Origin: Azoarcus sp. PA01
GTDB taxonomy: Bacteria; Pseudomonadota; Gammaproteobacteria; Burkholderiales; Rhodocyclaceae
Assembly (NCBI GenBank): GCA_001274695.2
Contig: LARU01000004.1
Span: forward strand, 62,001-126,000
Direction: 5' to 3'
Length of the DNA stretch: 64,000 nt
The notes below the pieces were generated by a model. The model was given only the letters and a program-made list of their open reading frames with translations. It was not told the DNA's origin and searched no databases. Shown one piece after another: positions 28,430 to 37,618 of the stretch (position 1 is its first letter; each line of letters opens with the position of its first letter). Both the position numbers and the translations under genes were made by a program.

Positions 28430-30580
28430 TCATTGCGTAAGCTGCCGCCCTTTCCGCCGCAGCAGCATCACCGGCACGCAACGCTTCGGGTCATGATAGA
28501 TACCCACGCAGTCGAGGCACTGAAAGCAGTCGTCGTAGCGGATCGCGCCGTTGCGGTCGATCGCATCGTACGCGCAGCGATGGCGGCAGCGCTGGCAGGG
28601 TTTTCCGCAATCGCGGCGGCGCGGCAGCCAGCGCAGCCGACGCAGTTTGCCGCCGAGCACCATCGCGGCGCCGAGCGGACACAGGTAGCGGCAGAAGAAC
28701 TTGTAATACACCGTGCCGACTGCAAGCAGCACGATGGCATAGGCGACGAACGGCCAGGCGCGGTCGAAGCCGACGGTGATCGCAGTCTTGAACGGTTCGA
28801 TTTCGACCAGGCTCTCGGCCACCTGCGGGGCGAAAGCTGCCGCGCCGACGAGGGCGAGCAGCAGCGCATGGCGACCGCGATCGAGCCGCTGCGCAAGACG
28901 CTGCGGCAGGCGTCGCCGCGGGACGCGGCCCAGGCGGCCCAAGTGCGCCGCGAATTCCTGCAGCGCGCCGAACGGGCATAGCCAGCCGCAGTAGGCGCCG
29001 CGCCCCCAGACGAGAAAACTCGCCAGCACGAAAGCGATGAGCAGCAGCGAGACCGGATCGTAGAGGTAGCTCGCGAGGCTCTGGCCGGCCCGGAGCATCT
29101 TGACCGCGCCGGTCAGCTGCACGATCGACAGCTGGCCTTGCGCATGCCAGCCGACGTAGCCGAGCGTGAAGGCGAGGAAGCCGAAGCGGAACAGCTTCAG
29201 CCGGCGCGGCGTCACGCTGATCCAGCGCGGCCGTGCGAGTACCGCGGCGAGCAGGGCGAGCGCCGTGCCGATCACGGCGAGGTCGGTGCGCCGCTCCTGC
29301 CAGGCGATCAGCCAGTCCGGGGGTGGCGCCGGGGGGCGCTCGAAGTAGGACTCCGGCACGCGATAAGTGACCTGCACGCTGCGGCGGGTGAGCTCCGGCA
29401 GAATCGTGCCGCGGGCGCGTACGAGCGTCAGTTCGAAATCCTGCACGCTGCCGGGGTCGACGCCGGCGAGCGGCGCCGCCTTGAGGACCAGCGCCGCGTT
29501 CAGCGGCGGCGCGCCGGGCGGTGGGCGCGGATCGAGATCCGCATCGCGCAGCTCGAACGGCACGCCGCCTTGTCTGAGCGTCAGACGCGCCGGCGCGGTG
29601 CCGCGCACGAAGCGTTCGTCGATCAACGAAGTGCGCCCGGCAGTGGCGACCCACCACGCCTGCTGGCCGGGCTCCAGCGCCTGCTGCAGTTCGGCGAAGC
29701 CCGCGTCGCCGAGGATCGCGCGGCCGATGCTCGGAGGATTGAGCCAGGCGACGTAGAGCTCGACGAAAGTCTCGCCGGGCGCAGTGAGCGCTGCCGGGTC
29801 GAGTCCGGCAGCATCGCTGTCGGCGAACAGCGCCTCGGCGTCACGGTTGGCGACGCGCAGCGTCGCGATCGCGCCGCTGCCGAGCAGGTCGGCGAAGCTG
29901 CGCTGCTCGTAGCGGTCCTCGCGCGCCCGGGCGGGCGGGCCAACGTCCGATGGCGCCGCAAAACCCAGGCGGGCGCGCGCGACCGCGACCGCGGCGGTGA
30001 GGACGGTCTGATTGACGATGCGTACCGACGCAGTGGCCTTGGTGATGCCGTCGAGCACGACCCGATCGCCGCCGCCTTCGGCTCCGGAAGCGGCGCCGTA
30101 GACGGTCGACACGGTGATCGACTCGCCGAGGTTGCGCCCCGCATACTGGCGCACGAACTCGTGCAGCGGGCTTTCGCCGAGCCCGCCGAGGAACACCGGC
30201 TCGTGCTGGCGCAGCACTTCGACGCTCGTGAAGTTGCCGCGCCGATCGAGCGCGATCAGCAGGTTGATCGGCGTGCCTTCGAAGCCGGGAAGGGGCGCGA
30301 GATCGATCGACTCGAACGCCCACCCGACCGGGCCGCCTTCGGGCGCAAGTTCGCTGTGGATCGGCCACACCGGCACGTCGTCGGCCTGGTCGCCGACGCG
30401 CAGCGGCGGGGGAAAGCGCCGTTCGAGGTCGATGCGCGTCAGCTCACCGGCGAAGGACGTCGCGGCTGCGATGGCGCCGATCAGCACGCACAGCACTGCG
30501 GCGAACCGGCGCAGGAGCGTGCTTGCGGCGTCCCGAGCCGCTCCGGTGCGCTCCCTGCGGTCGTCGCTGTCGCGCTTCAC
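28430..30580 (-). CDS. NosR/NirI-like FMN-binding, polyferredoxin membrane protein
   Basis: 716 residues. Export signal, then a periplasmic FMN-binding-type region (residues 45-180, with the flavin attachment candidate S/T in DGITKATASV), a second periplasmic part, and from about residue 430 several membrane segments. The cytoplasmic end has CGWLCPFGALQE, CRYLCPLGAAMV and ferredoxin-like CGKPCQRCRHRC and CFQCLDC clusters. NosR-type proteins pass electrons across the membrane to periplasmic targets. It overlaps the response-regulator stop by four bases (GTGA) and is followed by the PqqU-like gene. Its role in alcohol oxidation is unassigned. Confidence 0.88.
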   Translation of the reverse strand: MKRDSDDRRERTGAARDAASTLLRRFAAVLCVLIGAIAAATSFAGELTRIDLERRFPPPLRVGDQADDVPVWPIHSELAPEGGPVGWAFESIDLAPLPGFEGTPINLLIALDRRGNFTSVEVLRQHEPVFLGGLGESPLHEFVRQYAGRNLGESITVSTVYGAASGAEGGGDRVVLDGITKATASVRIVNQTVLTAAVAVARARLGFAAPSDVGPPARAREDRYEQRSFADLLGSGAIATLRVANRDAEALFADSDAAGLDPAALTAPGETFVELYVAWLNPPSIGRAILGDAGFAELQQALEPGQQAWWVATAGRTSLIDERFVRGTAPARLTLRQGGVPFELRDADLDPRPPPGAPPLNAALVLKAAPLAGVDPGSVQDFELTLVRARGTILPELTRRSVQVTYRVPESYFERPPAPPPDWLIAWQERRTDLAVIGTALALLAAVLARPRWISVTPRRLKLFRFGFLAFTLGYVGWHAQGQLSIVQLTGAVKMLRAGQSLASYLYDPVSLLLIAFVLASFLVWGRGAYCGWLCPFGALQEFAAHLGRLGRVPRRRLPQRLAQRLDRGRHALLLALVGAAAFAPQVAESLVEIEPFKTAITVGFDRAWPFVAYAIVLLAVGTVYYKFFCRYLCPLGAAMVLGGKLRRLRWLPRRRDCGKPCQRCRHRCAYDAIDRNGAIRYDDCFQCLDCVGIYHDPKRCVPVMLLRRKGRQLTQ

Positions 30581-31227
30581 ACTGCGATCAGGCCGCTGCG
30601 CACGGCGATCAGCGCGAGTTCGGCGGCGTTGGCCGCGTTGAGCTTCTGCTTGATGTGGTAGAGATGCGTGCCGACCGTGCTCGGACTGAGCTTGTGGGTC
30701 GTGGCGACCTGGTTCACCGAGTTGCCCTGCGCCAGCTGCAGGAAGACGGCGAACTCCTTGTCGGTGAGCGCGTCGGCCGGGTCGCCGTTGCCGCCGAACT
30801 GCGCCAGCGCCAGTTGCGGCGCCAGTTCGGGGTCCACGTAACGCTGGCCGCTCGCGATCCGCGCGACGGCCCGCACCAGTTCCTGCGGCTGGGCGCGCTT
30901 GGACAGGTAGCCGGTCGCGCCGGCGCGCAGCGCGCGCAGCGGAATCTGCGCATCTTCGTGCGCGGAGAGCATCAGCACGCGCGCATCGGGGCGGTGCGCG
31001 AGCAGGCGTTCGAGCGCGGCCAGCCCGCCGATGCCCGGCATCGACACGTCCATCAGCAAGGCATCGGGGCGGTGTTCGGCGAAAGCCGTGAGCGCCGCCT
31101 CGCCGCTGTCGGCTTCGGCGGCTACCTGCGCGCCCGCGCCTTCGAGCAGCATGCGAAACCCCATGCGGACGACGGCGTGGTCGTCGGCGAGGATCAGGCG
31201 GAGGTTTTCAAGCGGTGCGCAGGCCAT
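30577..31227 (-). CDS. NarL/FixJ-family response regulator
   Basis: 216 residues. Receiver domain: LRLILADDHAVVRMGF (acidic pair D15/D16), phospho-acceptor in LLMDVSMPG, T/S in VLMLSAHED and K in GYLSKRAQ. C-terminal LuxR helix-turn-helix: LTDKEFAVFLQLAQGNSVNQ then STVGTHLYHIKQKL. It overlaps the kinase gene by about 20 bp and the NosR-like gene by 4, so all three are translationally linked. Confidence 0.92.
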   Translation of the reverse strand: MACAPLENLRLILADDHAVVRMGFRMLLEGAGAQVAAEADSGEAALTAFAEHRPDALLMDVSMPGIGGLAALERLLAHRPDARVLMLSAHEDAQIPLRALRAGATGYLSKRAQPQELVRAVARIASGQRYVDPELAPQLALAQFGGNGDPADALTDKEFAVFLQLAQGNSVNQVATTHKLSPSTVGTHLYHIKQKLNAANAAELALIAVRSGLIAV

Positions 31228-32584
31228 CGGGGAGATCCTCGCAAAGGGGGTTCGTGGGGAGCAGCGCGGCGACGCGCAGGCCGCCGCCGGGCGGCGTGTC
31301 GAAGCGCAGCTCGCCGCGCCGTTCGGCGACGCGCTCCTTCATGCCGGCGAGCCCGAAGCGGCCGGCGCCGGGTTCGCCGGCCAGACCGCGACCGTTGTCG
31401 CAGACTTCGAGCGCGACCGCATCGGGCTTGAACTCCAGGCGCACTTCGACGCGCGACGCGCCGGCATGGCGGGCGACGTTCGTGAGGCTTTCCTGCAGCA
31501 GGCGCAGCACGGTGAGCCCGAGCGCTTCGTCGGTCGCTGTCGCCGGCGACGTGACACAGTCGACGTGGATATGCGGATGGTGGCCGGACCACAGCCGGCA
31601 GTAGTCGGCCACTGCGCGGTCGAGCTGGCTGCTGCCCTTCGCGCCGGCCGGCCGCAGGCGCTGCAGGATCGCGCGCACGCCGTCCTGCATCTGACCGGTC
31701 ATCGCGAGGATCGCCTGCGCGCTGCCGTAAATCTGCGGCTGATCGTCGCAGCGCTGCAAGATCGCGCCGGAGATCGCGCGCACTGCGGTGATCGCCTGGC
31801 CGAGCTCGTCGTGGAGCTCGCGCGCGATCACGCGGCGCTCCTCCGCGAGGCGCACCTGCACGGCGCGCGCAAACGCCTGGTCCTGTTCGAGCCGCAGGTT
31901 CTGCGCGCGCGCCTGGTCCAAAGTGTCGGCAAGCCGGTTGTAGCTGCCGGCGAGGCGGTCGAGTTCGACGACCCGATAGCCAGGCAGGCGGATATCGAAG
32001 CGGCCGTCCGCGCCGCGTGTCAAGGCCGCATCGATGCGGGCGAGCGGGGCCAGCGCGCGGTCGAGCGCCAGCCGCGCGGCGAATGCGATGAAGAGCAGCA
32101 GCGCCAGCGCCGAGCCCAGCCCGGTGCTGAGGTCGTCCCAGGCGTCGAGGATCGCACGCGAGGCGTCCGGGCGCAGCACGATAAGTTGAGCGCCGGCATC
32201 GAAGCGGCGCGGCGCGACGGCCGGCGCGAGCCAGTCGGAAAACCACTCGGGAGCGAAGCGGCCGGCCTTGTAGGTCGATTCGGGCGACAGGTAGCTGCGC
32301 GTGCCGTCGGCCGCGATCACTTCGAGCTGATTCGCGCGCAGGCGCCCGACCGCGCGCAGATGGGCCATCAGCCGCGCCGGTCCGTCGATGGGGTCGCGCA
32401 GCGTCTCGGACACCAGCACGTCGATCCACTGCTGCGCGACGTGGCTGGCGGCCCGGACTTCCTCGTGGATCGCCCGGCGCGTCTCGCGCACCCACCACCC
32501 GGCGCCCGCGAGCATGATCAGCGCGAGCGTCGCGATCAGCACCAAGCTCACGCGCGTGCCGAGCGTCGTGGATTTAGCGTGCAT
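31208..32584 (-). CDS. NarX/UhpB-type sensor histidine kinase
   Basis: 458 residues. Two membrane helices (SLVLIATLALIMLAGAGWWV and LALLLFIAFAARLAL) flank a periplasmic sensor of about 130 residues. A HAMP region follows, then the HisKA_3 phospho-acceptor motif IARELHDELGQAI, and a HATPase domain with EVCDNGRGLAG and GRFGLAGMKERV. It phosphorylates the response regulator encoded downstream. The signal is unknown; alcohol, PQQ or a metal are reasonable given the neighbours. It is under a sigma-54 promoter at 32843-32858. Confidence 0.9.
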   Translation of the reverse strand: MHAKSTTLGTRVSLVLIATLALIMLAGAGWWVRETRRAIHEEVRAASHVAQQWIDVLVSETLRDPIDGPARLMAHLRAVGRLRANQLEVIAADGTRSYLSPESTYKAGRFAPEWFSDWLAPAVAPRRFDAGAQLIVLRPDASRAILDAWDDLSTGLGSALALLLFIAFAARLALDRALAPLARIDAALTRGADGRFDIRLPGYRVVELDRLAGSYNRLADTLDQARAQNLRLEQDQAFARAVQVRLAEERRVIARELHDELGQAITAVRAISGAILQRCDDQPQIYGSAQAILAMTGQMQDGVRAILQRLRPAGAKGSSQLDRAVADYCRLWSGHHPHIHVDCVTSPATATDEALGLTVLRLLQESLTNVARHAGASRVEVRLEFKPDAVALEVCDNGRGLAGEPGAGRFGLAGMKERVAERRGELRFDTPPGGGLRVAALLPTNPLCEDLPDGLRTA

Positions 32585-32795
32585 CGCCAGCGCCCCGGAT
32601 TGCCGGTTCGGCGGCGGGAACGCGATGCACGACCGGACGGCGATACGCCCCCGCGGAGTCGGCCCGGCGGCGAAACTGCGGCGCCATCGGGCGGACAGGC
32701 ATTTCCATCGCATCCCCTCCTGCGGTCGGCAGGCGCCGGACGTGGCGACCGACTCGAAGACCATGAATCGTCCGCAGCAAACTGGCTATCAACAT
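32574..32795 (-). CDS. Possible 73-residue leader ORF coupled to the kinase gene
   Basis: The ATG at 32795 has GGAGGGAG 5 bases upstream and is about 36 bases after the expected sigma-54 transcript start. The stop overlaps the kinase ATG by 11 bp. The product is Arg-rich with no known domain. The good start site and coupling support translation, but it could be only a translated leader. Confidence 0.45.
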   Translation of the reverse strand: MLIASLLRTIHGLRVGRHVRRLPTAGGDAMEMPVRPMAPQFRRRADSAGAYRRPVVHRVPAAEPAIRGAGDAR

Positions 32796-32842
32796 GAAAC
32801 TCCCTCCGCCGGACGCGGGACGCCGCGCGATGGTGGGTTTTC

Positions 32843-32858
32843 AGCAAGGGCTGTGCCA
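32843..32858 (-). promoter_or_regulatory. Sigma-54 promoter of the two-component/NosR/PqqU operon
   Basis: Minus strand TGGCACA-GCCC-TTGCT, a near-consensus -24/-12 element. Confidence 0.85.
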
Positions 32859-32999
32859 CCGCGGCGAAGCGGCGGGCCGGGACGTGTGCGTGTCCGCGCT
32901 GCTCCGAAACGGAACGAGTGCTGTCATTCGTTACAGGTTTACTGCAAGAAGTCGATGCGCTGGCGGCCGGGAGTACCTATTTTGATATATGCCTGCTGG

Positions 33000-33015
33000 T
33001 GGCATGGCCCTTGCG
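33000..33015 (+). promoter_or_regulatory. Sigma-54 promoter of the PQQ alcohol dehydrogenase gene
   Basis: TGGCATG-GCCC-TTGCG, with 79 bp between the -12 element and the ATG. An AACGGAAC octamer at 32908-32915, shared with the aldehyde dehydrogenase upstream region, is a candidate activator contact. Confidence 0.85.
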
Positions 33016-33093
33016 GGAATGGCTGTCGAACCGGACGAAACTGTCCGGGGGCGTTCCCGACCAAAACGACCAGAAATGCAAGGAGGAAGGTAA

Positions 33094-34887
33094 ATGAAGC
33101 AGATCCGGAAAAACATACGGGGGCCCGTCGCCGCCACGGTTCTCGCGCTCGCACTCGCGAGCGTCGGAGTCGCCCAGGCGAAGGAAGTGACCGATGCGGA
33201 CATCCTCAACGACGACACGATCACCACACAGGTGGTCACGCACGGCCTCGGCACGAAAGGACAGCGCTTCAGCCCGCTGACGCAGATCAACGCACAGACG
33301 GTCAAGGATCTCGTGCCGGTATGGTCGTTCTCGTTCGGCGGCGAAAAGCAGCGCGGTCAGCAGTCGCAGCCGCTCGTCCACGACGGCAAGATGTTCGTCA
33401 CCGCGTCCTACAGCCGCATCTTCGCGCTCGACGTCAAGACCGGCGAGAAGCTGTGGAAGTACGAGCATCGCCTGCCCGACGGCATTATGCCGTGCTGCGA
33501 CGTCGTCAACCGCGGTGCCGCGATCTATGGCGACCTGGTGATCTTCGGCACGCTCGACGCGCAGCTCGTCGCGCTGAACAAGGACACCGGCAAGGTCGTG
33601 TGGAAAGAGAAGATCGAGGACTACAAGGCCGGCTACTCCTTCACCGCGGCGCCGCAGATCGTCAAGGGCATGGTCATCACCGGCAACTCGGGCGGCGAAT
33701 TCGGCATCGTTGGCCGCGTCGACGCGCGCGACGCGAAGACCGGCAAGCTGGTGTGGACGCGGCCGGTCGTCGAAGGCCACATGGGCTTCAAGTACGATGC
33801 GGCCGGCAAAGAGGTCGAGAACGGCATTTCCGGCACGACGAACGCGACGTGGGAGGGCGATCTGTGGAAGACCGGCGGCGCCGCACCGTGGCTGTCCGCG
33901 TATTACGATCCGGACGTCAATCTGATCTACATCGGCACCGGCAACCCGTCGCCGTGGAACAGCTGGCTGCGCCCCGGCGACAACCTGTATTCGTCCTCGA
34001 CGGTCGCGATCGACCCCGATAGCGGCAAGATCGTCTGGCACTACCAGACGACGCCGCACGACGGCTGGGACTACGACGGGGTCAACGAATTCGTGTCCTT
34101 CGAATACAAGGACCCGAAGACCGGCAAGACGATCAAGGCCGGCGGCAAGGCCGATCGCAACGGCTTTTTCTTCGTCAATGACCGCACCGACGGCAAGCTG
34201 CTGAACGCGTTCCCGTTCGTCAAGCAGATCGACTGGGCGAAGGGGATCGACCTCAAGACCGGACGGCCGATCTTCGATGACGCGAAGCGCCCCGGCAACC
34301 CGTTCACCGAAGGCGGCGGCGACGGCAAGAAAGGCACGACCGTGCTCAACGCGCCGTCCTTCCTCGGCGGCAAGAACCAGATGCCGATGGCCTATAGCCC
34401 GAAGACCGGTTATTTCTACGTGCCGGCCAACGAGTGGGCGATGGACATCTGGAACGAGCCGGTCTCGTACAAGCGTGGCGCGGCCTACCTCGGCGCGGGC
34501 TTCACGATCAAGCCGCTGCACGACGACTACATCGGCGCGCTGCGCGCGGTCGACCCGGTCAGCGGCAAGATCGTCTGGGAAGTCAAGAACAACGCGCCGC
34601 TGTGGGGCGGAGTGCTGACGACCGGCGGCAACCTGGTGTTCTACGGCACGCCCGAAGGCTATCTGAAAGCCGTCGACGCGACCACGGGCGCCGAAGCATG
34701 GAAGTTCCAGACCGGCTCCGGGATCATCGCGCCGCCGATCACGTGGGATGACAACGGCGAGCAGTACGTGGCGGTCGTGTCGGGCTGGGGCGGCGCGGTG
34801 CCGCTGTGGGGCGGCGACGTCGCCAAGCGCGTGAATATGCTGGAGCAGGGCGGTTCGGTGTGGGTGTTCAAGCTGCACAAGTCCTGA
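33094..34887 (+). CDS. PQQ-dependent alcohol dehydrogenase with lanthanide-type (DYD) active site
   Basis: 597 residues. Signal peptide ends at VGVAQA. It is an eight-bladed quinoprotein propeller with W-docking repeats. The adjacent cysteines C134-C135 (MPCCDVV) form the disulfide over PQQ. The catalytic Asp is D326 in [12 protein letters not shown], and D328 two residues on is the extra ligand found in lanthanide-dependent XoxF/ExaF/PedH enzymes, where calcium enzymes have Ala or Ser. It has no fused cytochrome domain, so electrons should go to PedF. The [20 protein letters not shown] segment is ExaA-like, favouring ethanol-type substrates. GCAAGGAGGAAGG precedes the ATG. Confidence 0.93.
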   Translation: MKQIRKNIRGPVAATVLALALASVGVAQAKEVTDADILNDDTITTQVVTHGLGTKGQRFSPLTQINAQTVKDLVPVWSFSFGGEKQRGQQSQPLVHDGKMFVTASYSRIFALDVKTGEKLWKYEHRLPDGIMPCCDVVNRGAAIYGDLVIFGTLDAQLVALNKDTGKVVWKEKIEDYKAGYSFTAAPQIVKGMVITGNSGGEFGIVGRVDARDAKTGKLVWTRPVVEGHMGFKYDAAGKEVENGISGTTNATWEGDLWKTGGAAPWLSAYYDPDVNLIYIGTGNPSPWNSWLRPGDNLYSSSTVAIDPDSGKIVWHYQTTPHDGWDYDGVNEFVSFEYKDPKTGKTIKAGGKADRNGFFFVNDRTDGKLLNAFPFVKQIDWAKGIDLKTGRPIFDDAKRPGNPFTEGGGDGKKGTTVLNAPSFLGGKNQMPMAYSPKTGYFYVPANEWAMDIWNEPVSYKRGAAYLGAGFTIKPLHDDYIGALRAVDPVSGKIVWEVKNNAPLWGGVLTTGGNLVFYGTPEGYLKAVDATTGAEAWKFQTGSGIIAPPITWDDNGEQYVAVVSGWGGAVPLWGGDVAKRVNMLEQGGSVWVFKLHKS

Positions 34888-35015
34888 TGTACTGACCGCC
34901 CGTCGGCACGCGGCGGTAAAAGCCGAATCCGGGTGACCGGTAGCGGCGCCCTGTGACGGCGCAGGGGCCGCGTGCATCACGACGCCGCCGGATCGAGGCC
35001 GGGAGGGATACCGAG

Positions 35016-35978
35016 ATGGATGACAAACGAATCGTCGCACGGCTGATGCTTGTCGTCGCGACGCTGATCGGCATCGGTGTCCTGTCCGGTGCCCGCGCTT
35101 CCCCGGCTGCAGAAAGTCCGGGCGGTGTGACGATTCTCGTCGAAGGGGAGGGATGGGGCTCGGCCGATCGCGAGGAGATCGAAACCCTGCTCCATGCCGT
35201 CGCCGACGAGTTGATCGGCCGTGGCGCAGGCGCGGTCGATCAGCCGATCGTGGTCACGCATGCTCCCGGCAGCCCGGTGACGCTTTATGAAAGGGGCGTC
35301 GCCGGCGAATACCTGGTACGGCTGTCAGCGCGCAACCGGAGCTGGGCGCAATACGCGTACCAGTTCGGACATGAGCTGTGCCACATCATGTCCAATTTTG
35401 ACGGCGCCGCCGGCGTCGCGGTGCGCAAGCGCAACCAGTGGTTCGAGGAGGCGGTCTGCGAAGCTGCCGGCCTGTACGCGCTGCGGAGCATGGCAAGCCG
35501 CTGGCAGACCGATGCACCCTATTCCACCTGGAAAGATTACGCTCCGGTGCTGCGCCGCTATGCGGACCGCCTGGTCGCGGAACCGCATCGCCGCTTGCCC
35601 GAAGGGATTTCCGCCGGTCAGTGGCTGCAAGGGCGGCTCGCTGTCCTCGCGCGCGACCCCTACCGCCGCGACGACAACGAAGTCGTCGCGAACCTGTTGC
35701 TGCCGTTGTTCGAACGGGATCCCGAAGGCTGGGCTGCGCTTCGCTCGCTGAATCGGCATCCGGCCGATGCGACCGTCGATCTGTCGCAGTACTTGCTCCA
35801 CTGGCGCAGCAATGCGGCGCGCGAGCACCGGCAATTCATCGACGAGGTGACGGCCGAACTCGGCCTCGGCGGACTCCCGGATCTTCGCGACGTGGAACTT
35901 TCGCCCACAATCGCGGCGACTGACGCGGCGCGTCCGGCCCGCGTTCAGGCCGGCAGCGCAGGCCCGCTCCCGCAGTGA
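35016..35978 (+). CDS. Secreted zincin-like metallopeptidase homologue
   Basis: 320 residues with an N-terminal hydrophobic segment (LMLVVATLIGIGVLSGA). The zinc motif appears as FGHELCHIMSNF (HExxH) near residue 124, with WFEEAVCEAAGLY about 30 residues later giving the third, gluzincin-type Glu ligand. The middle x of HExxH is Cys, which is uncommon. The target is unknown. GGGAGGGA lies before the ATG at 35016. It is 128 bp after the alcohol dehydrogenase gene and may be read from the same promoter. Confidence 0.8.
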   Translation: MDDKRIVARLMLVVATLIGIGVLSGARASPAAESPGGVTILVEGEGWGSADREEIETLLHAVADELIGRGAGAVDQPIVVTHAPGSPVTLYERGVAGEYLVRLSARNRSWAQYAYQFGHELCHIMSNFDGAAGVAVRKRNQWFEEAVCEAAGLYALRSMASRWQTDAPYSTWKDYAPVLRRYADRLVAEPHRRLPEGISAGQWLQGRLAVLARDPYRRDDNEVVANLLLPLFERDPEGWAALRSLNRHPADATVDLSQYLLHWRSNAAREHRQFIDEVTAELGLGGLPDLRDVELSPTIAATDAARPARVQAGSAGPLPQ

Positions 35979-36026
35979 AGTACACCACCACATCTGCCCG
36001 GGACGCAGGCACCGCCTCGGGTGGCG

Positions 36027-36347
36027 TCAGTTGAAACCGGCGGCCTCCCGTTCTGCGAGCGCGTTTCTCATGCGAATCTCGAAGCCCAGTCGCTGGACGT
36101 AGCGATCGAGATCGCGGTCGCCGACCGAGCTTCCGCGCGGACCTTCTTCGCCGGGAGCGTCGCCGGGACGTCCGAACACGCCCGCGTCCTGTTTGATTTC
36201 CAGCCCGTCTTGCACTGCCCGCGCCTGCTCGTCGAAGGACTCATCCGTGACTTCGTCAGGAGCCGCCATGCTCGGCGGCACGGTCAACGCCAGTGTTGTC
36301 ATCGCCGCCAGGAAAACCGATCTGGCGCTCATGTTCCTGGTGTTCAT
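36027..36347 (-). CDS. Small secreted acidic protein, function unknown
   Basis: 106 residues from the ATG at 36347 (GGGAGAACGAAC upstream). A signal peptide (VFLAAMTTLALTVPPSMA) is followed by an acidic mature part (DEVTDESFDEQ, QDAGVFGRPGDAPGEEG) and a C-terminal amphipathic helix (RYVQRLGFEIRMRNALAERE). No EF-hand consensus is present, so it is not a recognisable lanmodulin, but the acidic mature part could bind metal. It is convergent with the metallopeptidase gene. Confidence 0.7.
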   Translation of the reverse strand: MNTRNMSARSVFLAAMTTLALTVPPSMAAPDEVTDESFDEQARAVQDGLEIKQDAGVFGRPGDAPGEEGPRGSSVGDRDLDRYVQRLGFEIRMRNALAEREAAGFN

Positions 36348-36558
36348 GTTCGTTCTCCCGAACGCGTTGTTCCCTGGAGTTGCTGCTGGTCTGAGCCGAG
36401 CGTTTACGCTTTCAATATAGGTGCCCATCGAGCCGATACAACGCGCGCTTCGAAGCTGCGTGTCCGCCTCCGAACCCGGCCGGAAGCGCCGCGGGAGAGC
36501 GTCGGCGGTGCGGTGTGCCGCGGCCAGCGCCGGGCGCGGTCAGCGGACATGCATGAAC

Positions 36559-36574
36559 TGGCATATCCCTTGCG
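36559..36574 (+). promoter_or_regulatory. Sigma-54 promoter of the Cache/TonB receptor operon
   Basis: TGGCATA-TCCC-TTGCG. The ATG is 170 bp downstream, so the 5' leader is unusually long (about 160 bases). The 397-bp gap 36348-36744 contains this site and no gene. A TTGTTCC motif at about 36369 is shared with the porin upstream region. Confidence 0.8.
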
Positions 36575-36744
36575 TAAATACGCCAGTGATTCGAACGTCC
36601 GGAGTGGACCGCGAATCTGCGCCTGCGTTGGCCGCTGTTCAAGCTGCCCAGCTTGGCGGGGCGCCACGGACTCGTCGAGTTTCCGGCCTGTCGAGCGCTT
36701 TCGGCGACACACCATTTACTTACTGAACAAGAGGAGATTGCCCG

Positions 36745-37602
36745 ATGAAACCTGTTTTCCCGTCGAAGTGCCTCCTTGTCGCAGCGCTTGCGGCCGGGCT
36801 TTCACTGCCGGTTGCCGCCGCCGACCGGGCCACGCCGCGCGAAGCGCGTGCGTTGTTCGAGCGGGCCGTCGAGTACATGGAAGCGAACGGGCCCGAGCGC
36901 GCCTTCGCTGCGTTCAACAACCAGAAGGGGCAGTTCGTCCGCGAGGACCTGTACGTGTTCGTGATCGATGAACAGGGCGTCTATCACGCCAGTGGCGCGG
37001 CGCCCGAGGCGCTCGTCGGCCTGACCGTGCTGAACACGACCGACGCCGCCGGCAATCCGCTGTTCCGCGAGATGATCGATTCGACGCGGGCGACGCGCGA
37101 AGCGACGGTGCGCTACATGTGGCTGAACCGGACGACCAACAAGGTCGAACCGAAGGTGAGCTACGTGCGCAAGCTCGGCGGCTATGTGCTCGGCGTCGGC
37201 TACTCGGCGCCGCGCGCGACCGCCGAGGACGCCCGCGAGATGCTGTCGCGGGCGGCTGAGCTCGCGCGTGCGCAAGGCACGGCGACGGCCGCGGCTGCGT
37301 TCAACGACCGGCGCGGTGCTTTCGTCAAGGACGACCTGTACGTATTCATGATCAATATCGAGAGCGGCCGCTTCGAAGCGATGGGGATGAACCCGGCGCT
37401 GTCCGACACCGATGCGCGGGGCCTGAAAGACGCCGAGGGGCACCCGCTCGTCGCCGAGATGATCGACAAGCTCGCATCCGCAGACGAGGCGAGCGTCGAG
37501 TACGTATGGCGCAATCCGGTGACGAATCGCGTCGAGAACAAGCGCTCGTACGTGCGCCGCGAAGGCGATGTGCTGATCGGAGTGGGCCACTACACCGACT
37601 AA
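36745..37602 (+). CDS. Periplasmic tandem Cache-domain protein
   Basis: 285 residues: signal peptide (LLVAALAAGLSLPVAA) and two homologous single-Cache units. Unit 1 (about 30-150) has FNNQKGQFVREDLYVFVIDE and PKVSYVRKLGGYVLGVGYS; unit 2 (about 160-285) has FNDRRGAFVKDDLYVFMINI and NKRSYVRREGDVLIGVGHY. No membrane or signalling domain follows, so it is a free ligand-binding protein rather than a receptor. It is 16 bp upstream of a TonB receptor gene under one sigma-54 promoter, suggesting it handles the imported ligand. AAGAGGAGA precedes the ATG. Confidence 0.85.
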   Translation: MKPVFPSKCLLVAALAAGLSLPVAAADRATPREARALFERAVEYMEANGPERAFAAFNNQKGQFVREDLYVFVIDEQGVYHASGAAPEALVGLTVLNTTDAAGNPLFREMIDSTRATREATVRYMWLNRTTNKVEPKVSYVRKLGGYVLGVGYSAPRATAEDAREMLSRAAELARAQGTATAAAAFNDRRGAFVKDDLYVFMINIESGRFEAMGMNPALSDTDARGLKDAEGHPLVAEMIDKLASADEASVEYVWRNPVTNRVENKRSYVRREGDVLIGVGHYTD

Positions 37603-37618
37603 AGACGAGACCAGCGAA

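Noticed and set aside
32977..35040. 687-residue minus-strand frame opposite the alcohol dehydrogenase
   Set aside because: The plus strand encodes a complete quinoprotein with signal peptide and active-site residues.
36027..36347. Lanmodulin-like EF-hand protein
   Set aside because: The protein is acidic and exported but has no 12-residue EF-hand loop pattern.
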